A stretch of 64,000 nucleotides of DNA. Source: Euclidia mi. Lineage: Eukaryota > Arthropoda > Insecta > Lepidoptera > Erebidae. Below are positions 22,626 through 32,754 of this stretch, in pieces (positions within the stretch are counted from its first letter, which is position 1; each line of letters opens with the position of its first letter). Both the position numbers and the translations under genes were made by a program. The notes under the pieces are model-generated. The model did not search any database and was not told the origin of the DNA. It saw nothing but the letters and a program-made list of their open reading frames with translations. Location of the stretch: contig OX123182.2 of assembly GCA_944739405.2 (NCBI GenBank), positions 103,581,279 through 103,645,278 on the forward strand, written 5' to 3'.

Positions 22626-23127
22626 TTGGGCAAGTGCGAGTCGGACTCGCGCACGAAGGGTTCCGTACCATCATGTATAAAAGAAAATCACGTTCGTTGT
22701 ATGTATACTTAAATACTTTATAAGTTTCTACCTGTTTATTAAGATCGAGTAACAAATTGCTTAAAAATTACGTTTGTTGTATGGGAGCCCCCCTTTATTA
22801 TTTACTTTTTTAATTTAATTATTTATTTTGAAAGGTAATATACAACTACATATTCTGTAAAAATTTAAAGCGTCTACCTGTTACAGTTAGTAATTTTGAG
22901 CAAAAAATACGAAAAAAAACACGTTTTTTGTATGGGACCCCCCCTTAATATTTTAATTTTTTTTATTTTTAGTATTTGTTGTTATAGCAGCAACCGAAAT
23001 ACATAATTTGTGAAAATTTCAGCTTTCTAGCTATCATGGTTTATGAGATACAGCCTGGTGACAGACAGACAGACAGCGGAGGCTTAGTAATAGGGTTCCG
23101 TTTTTTACCTTTTAGGTAGGGAACCCT
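22626..23127. mobile_element. ~500-bp non-autonomous element ('GCGAGTCGGACTCGC' family)
   Basis: Begins TTGGGCAAGTGCGAGTCGGA, carries GCACGAAGGGTTCCGTACC near the start and TAATAGGGTTCCG and GGTAGGGAACCCT near the end. AAAAA flanks both sides (22621-22625 and 23128-23132). Internal GACAGACAGACAGCGGAGGC is typical of a repeat that is abundant in Lepidoptera. No ORF. Class uncertain. A short 5' fragment of it lies at about 15676-15715. Confidence 0.75.
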
Positions 23128-23171
23128 AAAAAGAGGCTTTACAAATCTATAGCTATGTTATGCTTAACTTA

Positions 23172-23319
23172 CTACGGAATTCAATATTCGAAATTTAGAT
23201 AGATCTGTAGATTTTAGATTCGTTTTTGACAGTTTTTGACATAAGCTGCATACAAAATATGTCAAACACGAATCTAAAGTCTACAGATCTATCTATAGTT
23301 CGAATATTGAAAATGGCCG
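23172..23319. mobile_element. 148-bp MITE with TTA target duplication
   Basis: Nearly the whole element is an inverted repeat. TTCAATATTCGAA and TAGATAGATCTGTAGA are mirrored by TCTACAGATCTATCTA and TTCGAATATTGAA. TTA is present on both sides (23169-23171 and 23320-23322), while the intact left LTR has it once. The 3-bp TTA duplication suggests a PIF/Harbinger-type origin (inference). Confidence 0.85.
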
Positions 23320-23597
23320 TTAATCAAATGCTACCGCGTAGCAAACTATAACGTACGATTGACGCTGCTGTGAAATAATGCGTAGGCGCTTTAACACCTT
23401 TAGTTTTTATGTCACACCAGAGGCAAAATAAATTATTCACCTAACAACTCTTATTCTTGAATGCTTTTCGGTGAAAATACTAATTAAGTCATGATGGTTA
23501 ATAAACCACTAATATGTCAGCTCTAGCGCGCCATTTCTTGCATTCACCACTCGTAGAAAATTGAAGTAAAATATCAATATTCCTACTATTATAATAT

Positions 23598-24007
23598 TGT
23601 TACGAATGGCGATATTTTGCAAATAACGTCTATCGGTAAATGAGAGAACTAAAAGAGAATGGAAATATCGGTAGTTTCAAAGAGTTTCATCTACTCACTA
23701 CTAGATGGCGTTGCTGTTTTTTCTATCGAACGATTGACTACGTTTCCGAATGAGACGAGAACGTTCCAGAATACACTAGAATGCACTAGTGATGTTATCC
23801 GGCCGGTATAAATACCGCGTGGACGGGCGAAGCGATACAGTTTATTTGAATAAACAGCGATAATCATCGAGTGAAGGAGCTGAAGAGGAAGTGTGTTTTC
23901 AGTGTGTTTAGTATTGAGAAATAGTGTTTTATTAAGTGTGTGTAAAATAAAGTACAGTTTAGTGGCATAGTGAGTTTTAATTTATCGCCGACCCCCAGCT
24001 CGTAACA
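23598..24007 (+). mobile_element. Solo LTR of a Ty3/gypsy-like retrotransposon (410 bp)
   Basis: Starts TGTTACGAATGGCG, ends CAGCTCGTAACA, and is flanked by ATAT on both sides (23594-23597 and 24008-24011). It contains a TATA box (23817-23824) and AATAAA (about 23946), which sets the orientation. No internal retroelement sequence adjoins it, so LTR-LTR recombination removed the body. The ATAT duplication fits gypsy-type integrases; the family assignment is inferred. Confidence 0.85.
23817..23824 (+). promoter_or_regulatory. TATA box of the solo LTR
   Basis: TATAAATA in a GC context (GGCCGGTATAAATACCGCG). A start site would be expected about 30 bp downstream, near ATACAGTTTATT (about 23843-23854). 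Confidence 0.6.
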
Positions 24008-24011
24008 ATAT

Positions 24012-25304
24012 TTAGGCGATTCCTGCAAATTCTATTAAGACGATTTGCAACCACTGACAGACTGTGTTAGCTGCTTATGAGTACGTAAAAGTTTACGAAA
24101 CACTTACTTATCATGATAAATGATAACCAACTAGCTTATCAGAAATACATCAACGGTACGGCAGAATAATATTTTTAATACTTTTAAAACGATTCGTCTA
24201 AAATTATTTCTGGGCCCCCTTAGTAGGGACAACGTTAACGCTATCACCTATTCACAACATCCCATTTGCACCTGCTACCAAAGATAATGAACTGTCATTA
24301 CAGCATTTTAATATACTAAGCTGCTTGCTCTAAGCTCGAGATAAGGAGATATTTATACGCTTTGTTGAAAATTCGGCCCCCCGTGTTCTTGGCTGGTCTT
24401 AGGTGTAAGAAATGAATAGGCGGTATTTTTATGATTTACGTCTTTTAATAAATTATATTAGGTTAGTTAGGCTTAATTTGTGGTGTGCTATGAAACCATG
24501 CTGTTTTGTAAGTCATATTTGTAAATTGTTCTTCAAGCAACAGCCTCTCAAAGCCGATGTATTGAAAACTACATAAGACTGAGGCGATCGTACAATGTCA
24601 AAGTAAATTGTTAATGGCGATATGTCCTCGAACGCTTTTACATATAAATGATGTAGAAGTTATCAGCTACGTCTGTCGGGTCGCGGTCCACCAGGCACGA
24701 TCACCAAGCCTTGTTGATGGAGCCTCCTGTTGCGATTTGTATGTAGTCTTATAATCTTGCCCGGCGGGAGTGTCGAGTAATCGATTTCTCGCGATTTGTA
24801 TATAGTGTACATTGCAGCAACATTAATAAATTTAAAATGAGCCACAGAGAAAGAGTAAATAATAGCTAACCTCTATGTGAGTACTGGCCACATCCGACGG
24901 TTCTACGTTTGAGGTTTGAACTTGATATATGAAGAATACGAAGTTACTTTATTACTTCATAGTATTGACATTGTTATTCAAAACATATTGTATATTGTGT
25001 AAAAATCACATAATAAATATATGCGTGTGGAGTTCCTAGATATCATTATTGCCTGCTGGTCTGATGAAGCTACAAATGGGCGCTGGAGCTAAGTATTTAG
25101 TGATTCCTACTGTTTGCGAGTAGCTAGTGTTGTAAAGCTAATTATATGGGATCCTATTGTTTCTACATATCTAGTGATTGTTAATGTATTGTATGGTAAT
25201 TCTGTATTGTAATAGTAAAGTGTATAATAAAAGTAAAATGTTTTAGAGCTTGGCTGAGGATAAAGACGTTTATCGCCTCAGTCGAGAAAAGAGCGGAGAC
25301 GTCC
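24012..25304. other. Intergenic DNA, nothing recognised
   Basis: AT-rich; only a 60-codon open frame on the minus strand (24663-24845) with no motif, which I do not support as a gene. Confidence 0.5.
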
Positions 25305-25420
25305 GTTAAGAGACCTGGTATTGGTAACTGAAACCCGACAGGTATTGTGTTGTTAAGAGACCTGGTATCGGTAACTGAAACCCGACAGGTATTGTGTTAT
25401 TGAAAGACCTGATATATTGT
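25305..25420. repeat. 47-bp tandem repeat, about 2.4 copies
   Basis: Units at 25305-25351 and 25352-25398 differ at one position (GGTATTGG versus GGTATCGG); a decayed partial unit follows. Each contains AAGAGACCTGGTAT and GAAACCCGACAGGTATTG. Confidence 0.85.
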
Positions 25421-26489
25421 AATTGGCAGTTATATATTCGTAATCTTAAATAGAAATTGATAGAACTGCAATGCTAGACTGCCGGACAGTGGAATCACAT
25501 AACTTTTTAACCTACAGGTCGCACTGAAAGGATTGTGGATGAACTATACTGACAAATGCTTGGCATCGAGGTCAAACAGAGCTATCCATGACAGAAAGTG
25601 ATGTCTACGTCTTGATATGTAAGTTTTAACATTCTATCTGTCCACTCATATGATTGAAATTGCAATATCTATCGGCGTTAAGTTACAACGCCCTTAAGCA
25701 TCAACATACCTCGCCGACACCTCGTCCTAGCTGAAGGAACACCACTCTTCTTTTCTCCAAAGGCAGTTATCGAAATTCATGGCAAAATACAGTCCAAGAA
25801 AATATGTAAAATGTTTCGCAAAACTTCAGATGAAATATAATAATATGTCTTTGTAAATAAGTGTCTTCAGAGATTCCATGAAACTTCAGTTTTCAGCTTA
25901 TTTGTAGCAATGCAAGGGGATTATGGCGAACTGCACCACTGAAGTAATATCTATTCTGGTTGCAGAAGCAACTGCAATATTTATTCTGGTTGCAGAATAT
26001 AGGACGCAGTCATTAATCATAAAAGTACTAATTTTAGTGAATAATGTATGTGTTTCTACAGCATGTGTATTGGCGAATTCCAATTCATCGATGATAACTT
26101 TACCTCGAAAGACGTTTATTCATCTGTCTGTAAAAATATTGGATGTATTCCATTATAATAAGTTAATTCGGTTTTGAACTTATAGAATTGTGTATATATG
26201 CGCGCTGCCAATAAGAGTAACTTTTGATCTACTCATGAGAAGGTGAAAAGTAATAAATTGATGAGAGAAAAATATTTAATTTATTTAAAATCTCTTGCAC
26301 ACAATCAAACGATATGTGTAATAGGGACTTATAATTGCTTAGGCATTATCTGCCAGTCAAACTTTGGGTCAGTCAGAGGCAAATTGAAGTTTATGCATAA
26401 AACTGCGCAAAATAAAACTTATATTATTGGCCACTAGTATTTCATTCAACAATTATCAAATTTTACAGAAAATATATCCATAATATAAA
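25421..26489. other. Intergenic DNA
   Basis: Two short open frames (25923-26177, 26243-26437) lack motifs. About 26320-26400 (GGCATTATCTGCCAGTCAAA) resembles LINE 3' UTR sequence near 43710. Confidence 0.45.
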
Positions 26490-26660
26490 AATGAATCGCT
26501 GAATGTGTAGCTAAGCGCAAATCTCGAGAGCAGCGGAACGGATTTTGCTAATTATTTTTTATAACATTCCTTGAAATACGGGGATGGTTCTTACGGAGAG
26601 AAAAGAAACAAAAATAAGGAATCGACTGTTAGGCGGTACGAAGTTCGTTGGGTCAGCTAG
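26490..26660 (-). repeat. 'CTAGCTGACCC' family element (minus strand)
   Basis: On the minus strand it begins CTAGCTGACCCAACGAACTT, followed by CGTACCGCCTAACAGTCG; the plus strand carries GAATCGCTGAATGTGTAGC at the other end. Same 5' head as the tandem elements at 15426 and 17487. Confidence 0.65.
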
Positions 26661-28220
26661 TGAAGAATATTTTTAAGAATAAAAATAGAAATACATATTA
26701 TAGTTATAAAAATAATAAACCTAATAATACACATAAATTGTAAAGGTTAATTAATATTAATCAAAAGCATAATCTCGGTTTCATTCACATCTTGATCTTG
26801 ATCTTTCTAATTAGCACAGAGAGGAATAAAAACTATATTTGATACAATCGTTTCTACAACGCCGTTACAGAATTTCCTAGTTAATATTGCAAGCAAGGGC
26901 GAGGCAGGAACTCCTCATGAATGAATCACCATGTCATAAATTCTATTAAACTTTAACAACTTAAGTGGTTCGGAAAGACGCAGACGGCAGGAGGTGACGA
27001 CTTACATTCAGCTTTATCCGTTTTATATTACTTTTTAATAATACTCGGACAACTTTTGCCGAGATAACTATTAAATTTTTATCGCAATGCGAGATGACGG
27101 TGGGAATAGTGGCGCGCCGTTATACTGCTTTTGCGAAACGATACTACAATTTTGAAATTTAAATCAGTATTTGACGATGCCGATTTAAAAACGAGCTAGG
27201 TACCTGTAAATGAAATGCACAGACTAATGCTTATAGGCATATTTTCGATTAGACCACAATTTGAGGTATTTCAACGGCTAATATTCAAATCACTGGTTCA
27301 AAGCGTACGTCGTTTTACTAAAAAGAAATACTTTTAATAAATGATAACGATCTGAGAGAGAGTAATATTAACCCTAAAGCTTATAACGATTGATGGTTGG
27401 ATGGATGTATGTTTGTAACTCTTTCACGCAAAAACGACATTTATATACTACTTCAACGACGTCACCCATTTAGTTCAAGCGTCGATCTATGGAAAATATG
27501 TCAACTGCGGCAGTTTATACTGCGATCCTACATCTATTTGATCCCTAGTTGTGCAATTCTGTAAACATGTGTAAAAGCTTGCATAGCGCACCGTCCTAGC
27601 TTTACACATGTTTTCATCTATTCAGTCAGGAGTTTACGCTTGAATATCGGCTACAATCAACCAGCAGATAAAATGTAACGTATTTATTAGTTTCTTAAAG
27701 GTATCTATGTATTTCTAAAACTGGTTTGCATTCATTTCTTAACTACGCAATGCCTTATTTTTTGCCAGAGGTGACGAACGACACTGAGATAACAAGTTTT
27801 TATTTGAAGGGGGAAGATTTTTAAACATTTTGACTTCGCCTCTCCATCATATGAGAGAGATCGAACAATTTGGGGGCTGCTGGATGAAGTGTGTGATACT
27901 CTCTCTTATTTGCCCCTTCATCTCTGCCAGCGTCTCCTACTCAATAAAACATCCACGGTGTCCTCAATGTCTGGATAGTGGGGTTATACGAATCGTGACT
28001 AACATAGTGCACCGCGACTCCGCTGAAACCTAGATTACAGCCACGATATTAGGTATAATGCACCCAGATTTTTTAAATGTTGTACGCACGATCTTCATTT
28101 CTAGTTAACATTATTTAATTCATAATACTATAGTAACCTACTTATTACTTGCTTATACTTACACAATTGAAAATCACAATCGACATGAAAACATTGCATT
28201 TTTATTAGTCGCCTAAAAAG
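26661..28220. other. Intergenic DNA
   Basis: No gene, RNA or repeat identified in about 1.5 kb. Confidence 0.45.
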
Positions 28221-28345
28221 TAATTCAAAGTCAAAGTCAAAGTCAAAATCATTTATTTATCTAGGTCACAAGGTGACGCTTATGATCGTCAAATTTTAAT
28301 GTACATTACTTAATGCTTCTAAATTTACATTTACTGCCAGTAGTA
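28221..28345 (-). repeat. LINE 3' UTR/tail fragment with (CAAAGT)n
   Basis: TCAAAGTCAAAGTCAAAGTC followed by AAAATCATTTATTTATCTAG is the reverse complement of a common insect Jockey/CR1-group LINE 3' end (simple-repeat tail). No coding part remains. Confidence 0.55.
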
Positions 28346-28789
28346 AGTAAGTAGAACCACGATAATTGATACTTTTAAATCGACTCACATTTTTTGGTCA
28401 CTAGGACATCACTGGAAACGAGTTAAAACAATCTAATACAATATCGCAACTCAAAGCTACGTCGTGACCACACCAAATATTTATAGCGGCTACATGATAA
28501 CATTATTTCATTTTGTTTGCCACGAATAAAATATATTTTGCATAATAAGAAAATATTATTTACACAGAGAATCGTATTTTAGAAAAGACAGTGCTTGTCA
28601 CTTTTATTATTTCTGTCACTAAGACGAGTTATTTTATCTCGTAAAAAGTGTTACAAAATACATAATATATTTGAATTTCATATTTTTATTAATATTAAAC
28701 AAAAGCTCTTAAATATTTATACAGAGGGATAGACATATAATAATGTCTTTGCCAGACTATTCACTTTTTGTATTAATAAAGCTGAATAT

Positions 28790-29335
28790 ATTGCATTACT
28801 GACTGAGTAACAGAAAACGCACAGATAAAATTATTGAAGATGAAATTTCGCATGTATGTATGTTTTTGGGGACTTCATGTCCGTGACATTGCTGACAAAC
28901 TACAAGAGTGTCGTCTACGCTGGTATGGCTACGTCTTACGTCAACCGGCATCTTACGTGGGTAACAAACGTGGGTGCCATGCTACCTCCACCGGGCCCCG
29001 GTAAACGGGGAAGGCCAAAGAAATGCTGGCTTGACGTCATAAGGGATGATATGCGTGCCAACCAACTAACCACCAGGGATGCTGAAGACCGTGCGAAGTG
29101 GAGGAGACATAGCCGGAAAGCGGACCCCGGGCTCCAAGGCGTGGGTTTTGGAGCGCAACCGGGACAGCGCTAGGATGATGATGATGTATGTTTTTGGGGA
29201 CTATAGGGTTGCACTAAGAAGGTATTTAATGACATTCCCTCGAGATCGGGAAGCAACAGTTAAATGTAAATAAAATATGCGGGAGTAGCTGTGGGCGTCC
29301 TCTTGTATGTAATAAGTAGATAAAGAAAATTGAGA
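28790..29335 (+). repeat. 'ACTGACTGAC' repeat copy, split by an RTE insertion
   Basis: Left piece 28790-28874 (ATTACTGACTGAGTAACAG to TTTTTGGGGACT) and right piece 29184-29335 (GGGTTGCACTAAGAAGG to GCGGGAGTAGCTGTGGGCG) together match the copies at 3009 and 51615. Confidence 0.75.
28875..29183 (+). mobile_element. 5'-truncated RTE-clade LINE with 19-bp target duplication
   Basis: Encodes the end of an RTE-type ORF (LPPPGPGKRGRPKKCWLDVI, then DDMRANQLTTRDAEDRAKW) and ends AGCGCTAGGATGATGATG. The target sequence ATGTATGTTTTTGGGGACT occurs at both edges (28856-28874 and 29184-29202), a clean target-primed insertion. About 309 bp remain of a ~3-kb element. Confidence 0.9.
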
Positions 29336-29564
29336 TTGTTTAACAGGCCTTCCAGTAATGAACGGACAATAAGGGAATCCCACAAAGCCAAACTAGAAAA
29401 GTACAACCTGCGAAATACTTTAATGAAGATGACTATGTCTTGCGTTCCTACTTTAAAATGTGTCTAATTATTCAGGTAAATTTAATTAATGTTGTAGTAG
29501 AAAAAAGTAATTTATACAGACGAAATGTTAGTAAGAGACGACCGTCTCTACGGGCAACGTACTT

Positions 29565-29680
29565 TCACTTGTAACAAAACATAGAGCATTTGCCGCTGTT
29601 AAACTTATCGAACTGAATTAAGAACAGAACCAAGGATGGAGCCAAACATCGCAACGAACATTTTCATGATGTTTCCAGTG
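29565..29680 (+). repeat. Dispersed repeat shared with 5119-5217
   Basis: Ordered blocks CTTTCACTTGTAACA, GAGCATTTGCCGCT and CGAACATTTTCAT are common to both loci; unknown family. Confidence 0.5.
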
Positions 29681-29689
29681 AACGCTCTA

Positions 29690-30740
29690 GTCCTCTAGTC
29701 GATGCTCGTCAAAAATAATTATTCTTCACCAAGATGTCAGAGCTGACAGTCACGTCAGGTCACTTTCGCTAGAATGTTCGTCAGAACATAGGATGCACGC
29801 TAAAACACTCTCGTTAATTTTTCTGTATTGTATTTTTCACAAAAATGCTCATTACAAGCACCTTACGAATTCAATTTTAATTTTTTTGGTAGAATCTAAT
29901 TTATCAACATGGATAAATCGAATATAAAATACTTAACTGCAAACTATATTATGAATTTAGTTCATGTTATACAGTTAAGAACACTAATGACACAGAAAGA
30001 AATCGTTGTTTATTTCTCTTCCGTTCACTTCACTTGTTCTGTACAAAACTTAGTAGGTTTTTATTGGAAACACAGTTAGTTTCCTATCATTTACAAGTGC
30101 TACAACTTTAACTGCTATTCCGACTAGTTTTAGTATTACATAGTGTAAGACTGTAATCTATTTGAAATCATATTGTAAACTTACAATTGAAACGACTACA
30201 ATGTTTGAATGATGACAGTATCTACTACAATGTGGTTTCGGACGACATAAAATGACAGCTTTATTGTGAGTTTGACTTAAGAATCCAAGAATAAGTGTAA
30301 TTAACAAAAAACAATATTGAACCATCAATACAAAAATGTTTTCTGTTTAGTTTTCGTAACACACACACAAAATTAGTTTAGCTCGACACTAAGCTTGATC
30401 AACTTAATGAATTAAATAATTATTACGGCATCATCGTGATTATAAGAGTGAAAAAAAACTTCTTACTTGATTTTGCATTCAGCTCAACAAATTAGTGCAA
30501 ACATAAGAAAACTAAATCTGGGGCACGGCAGTGGCCCCGCCAAGTCGAGCAAAAAAGCGGCACAGCCGTACCATCCTTTTCTCGAAGCAATCCAGGCCAT
30601 TTTCGACCCCCCATAGTTGTGGATAAAACTAGAAGCCTGATTTTTCAGAAACCAAAAAGGCATTGTATAAACACGGTATTTTTCAAATATCATTAAAATT
30701 GAACAAGTAGTTTAAGAATTATAACAAGTAAAGTTCTGCA
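29690..30740. other. Intergenic DNA
   Basis: No supported feature; a 69-codon minus-strand frame (30484-30693) has no recognisable motif. Confidence 0.45.
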
Positions 30741-31063
30741 AGCAGCGATAGCCCAGTGGATAGACCGACGGACTGCTACGCAGGGGTGTCGGGTTCGAAT
30801 CCACGGCGCGCACCAATGAGTTTTCGTAGTTAATTGCGTAATAAATTGTTAATTATCGCTTGCTAAACGGTGAAGAAAAACATTGTGAGGAAACCTGCAT
30901 GTCTGAGAGTTCTCCATAAAGTTCTCGAAAGACATGTGAAATCTGCCAACCCGCACTTGGCCAGCGAGGTGGACTATGGCGTTACTCTTCTCATAGTGAG
31001 AAGAGGCCTGTGTCCAGCAGTGGGACAGTTTATATAAAGGGCCGATGATGATGATGATGATGA
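30741..31063 (+). mobile_element. tRNA-headed SINE, family A head with RTE-type tail
   Basis: A-box region GATAGCCCAGTGG (30747-30759) and B box GGGTTCGAATCC (30791-30802) form a pol III promoter. The body runs through GTGAGGAAACCTGCATGTCT and CCGCACTTGGCCAGCG to GAGGCCTGTGTCCAGCAGTG and a GATGATGATGATGATG tail. The tail matches RTE LINEs, which presumably supply the reverse transcriptase. Other copies with this head have a different body. Confidence 0.88.
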
Positions 31064-31289
31064 AAGTTTCTTATTTTGTCACTCAGTAACCGATTATCAA
31101 AAGTCTATGGTACTTCTAGCAGACATAGAAGCTTCAAATTACTATCAATAGAATGCAGTTAGTGTTTAGTGTATGAATAAAGGAAAAACTAAAATATTTT
31201 TAAATATCGGTTCAGTTTTCGAGATAGATTAACTGCATTAATATCTTTGTATTTCTATATAAATAATAATAATATCTAAAAAAAGAAAT

Positions 31290-31650
31290 GAGATCCCATA
31301 AAAAACAATACTTGTCAAAAAGCGAAGTCTTGCACTCAGTTCTTCTACCGAAAAAAGTTGTGAGATCCATATAAAACCAAGTCGGTTATTAATTTATTCA
31401 GTTCCTACTTAAGGGATCTTAAAAAATAGTTTGACTTGGATTGCACTAAACAATCTAAGTAATATAACTTGTGAGATATATTGTTTGCATGCGATGGCCG
31501 AGTCAATCTAATTATTAAAGATCCCTAAAGTAGGGACTGAATAAATTAATAACCGACTTGATATTACATGGATCTCACAACTTTTTTCGGTAGAAAAACT
31601 GAGTAGCGAAACTTGTTTTTTTTAACAAGTATTGTTTTTTATGGGATCTC
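31290..31650. mobile_element. 361-bp foldback (MITE-like) element
   Basis: Arms of about 131-134 bp (31290-31420 and 31517-31650) are inverted copies around a ~96-bp spacer. Ends are GAGATCCCATAAAAAACAAT and its complement ATTGTTTTTTATGGGATCTC. No ORF. I could not define the target duplication. Confidence 0.85.
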
Positions 31651-32754
31651 CATGTTCCTGTCAGGACTCACTAAGCCGCTGTTTTAACTGTATTATTTCA
31701 GCATGAATTTATGTTAAGTAATAATATGTTTACCTGCTAAGAAATCGAATGACAAAATATTTTATTAATAATATTTACTGAGAATCTTAAAATGTAAATA
31801 TTCGATTAATATCGCAGAACTGCGGCAGGATAAAAATGCATCGAGGTCAACGCTTACTAATCGAAGTAATTTCACAACTTCCACCTTCCAAGTCACAACC
31901 AAAGTCTGAAGAAGCTTTAAAATTCTCAAGAAAGCCTTAACTAAGAAGTACTCAGGTCGTTGTACCAAAAGTTTTTATGTGTACTGCAGTTGTTTGAAAT
32001 ATATTCAAGGGTTCTGGAATTTTCAGATTTTCTGCTGAGTTGGCAAGGATACACCATACTTGCTTGTGGGTTTCTAAGCATAGGCAACTGCATTATTAAA
32101 ATATTAATATATTATGACTTCACTTTTGAATGTATGGGTAATTTTATGGTAATATCAAAAAATAAGGACTAGAGTGAATGATGCTTGAGTCAGATAAAGT
32201 AAAAAATGCTAATTGAATATCTTTCAATTATAAAATCGTAATTGATGATATATTTCACATATATGTTTTAACTTTAACAGACAGACATGTGAGTAAATGT
32301 TGCGGGACGTCCCTGTCAAAGGAGCATTATATTTTTTTTGTCTGAGCAGAGATATACATATTTTTAAGGTAACTGGAAACACCTGCATCACTATATGAAT
32401 TTCAATTGAGATTATGTATATGCTGTACATTTACGAATAAATGTAGTGTAATATGATAAATAATATTGGCAAAATCAGAATAATAATTCATTAGGTATAA
32501 AAAATATAAAAATGCATGCATCATTGTGTATTGTGTAAAGCATAATCATTATATTATTATGTAGGTACATACTAATGTTCTTGGAACGAGTACACGAAAG
32601 GTACAAGTTCATAACCGACTATTTACTTTTTATGAAGTACCTTCCGTTGTAAGCAACGCGTTGTCTGCCGCGCGCGGCCGCGTTGCTCGACCTCGTATAA
32701 GTCTTACCCGACCGCACATTATTGTCAATCACTTTTTAAAGAGGTCAGGCATCT
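31651..32754. other. Intergenic DNA
   Basis: No gene recognised. A block at about 32577-32660 (GGAACGAGTACACG, ATGAAGTACCTTCCG) has weak counterparts at 53811 and 55070, possibly ends of one old element family. Confidence 0.4.

Larger units (their letters stand above)
6037..23396 (-). mobile_element. BEL/Pao LTR retrotransposon with intact LTR ends, heavily nested
   Basis: Both LTRs begin TGTGCGGG and end TTTAACA on the plus strand, and both are flanked by CCTTT (6032-6036 and 23397-23401), a 5-bp target duplication typical of the group. On the minus strand the internal region reads leader, gag, protease, RT, RNase H, integrase, then a C/G-rich polypurine-like stretch (6282-6291) before the 3' LTR. 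Removing the foreign blocks (9003-13480, 15426-21013, 22626-23132, 23172-23322) leaves about 6.6 kb, a normal BEL/Pao length. The LTRs differ at about 4 of 245 aligned positions, all A/G, so integration was fairly recent. Stops and frameshifts make it inactive. Confidence 0.93.
22495..23396 (-). repeat. 5' LTR of the BEL/Pao element, split by two insertions
   Basis: LTR pieces 22495-22625, 23133-23171 and 23323-23396 rebuild the 245-bp LTR seen at 6037-6281. The right flank 23397-23401 is CCTTT. In transcriptional (minus) orientation the larger insertion lies directly upstream of the TATA box. Confidence 0.93.

Noticed and set aside
24663..24845. 60-codon minus-strand open frame
   Set aside because: No motif, no promoter context, length expected by chance.
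30747..30802. Possible tRNA gene (A and B boxes)
   Set aside because: No cloverleaf pairing in the flanks and the same head recurs with SINE bodies; it is a SINE promoter. The same applies to 3720, 4905, 34364, 54360 and 63880.
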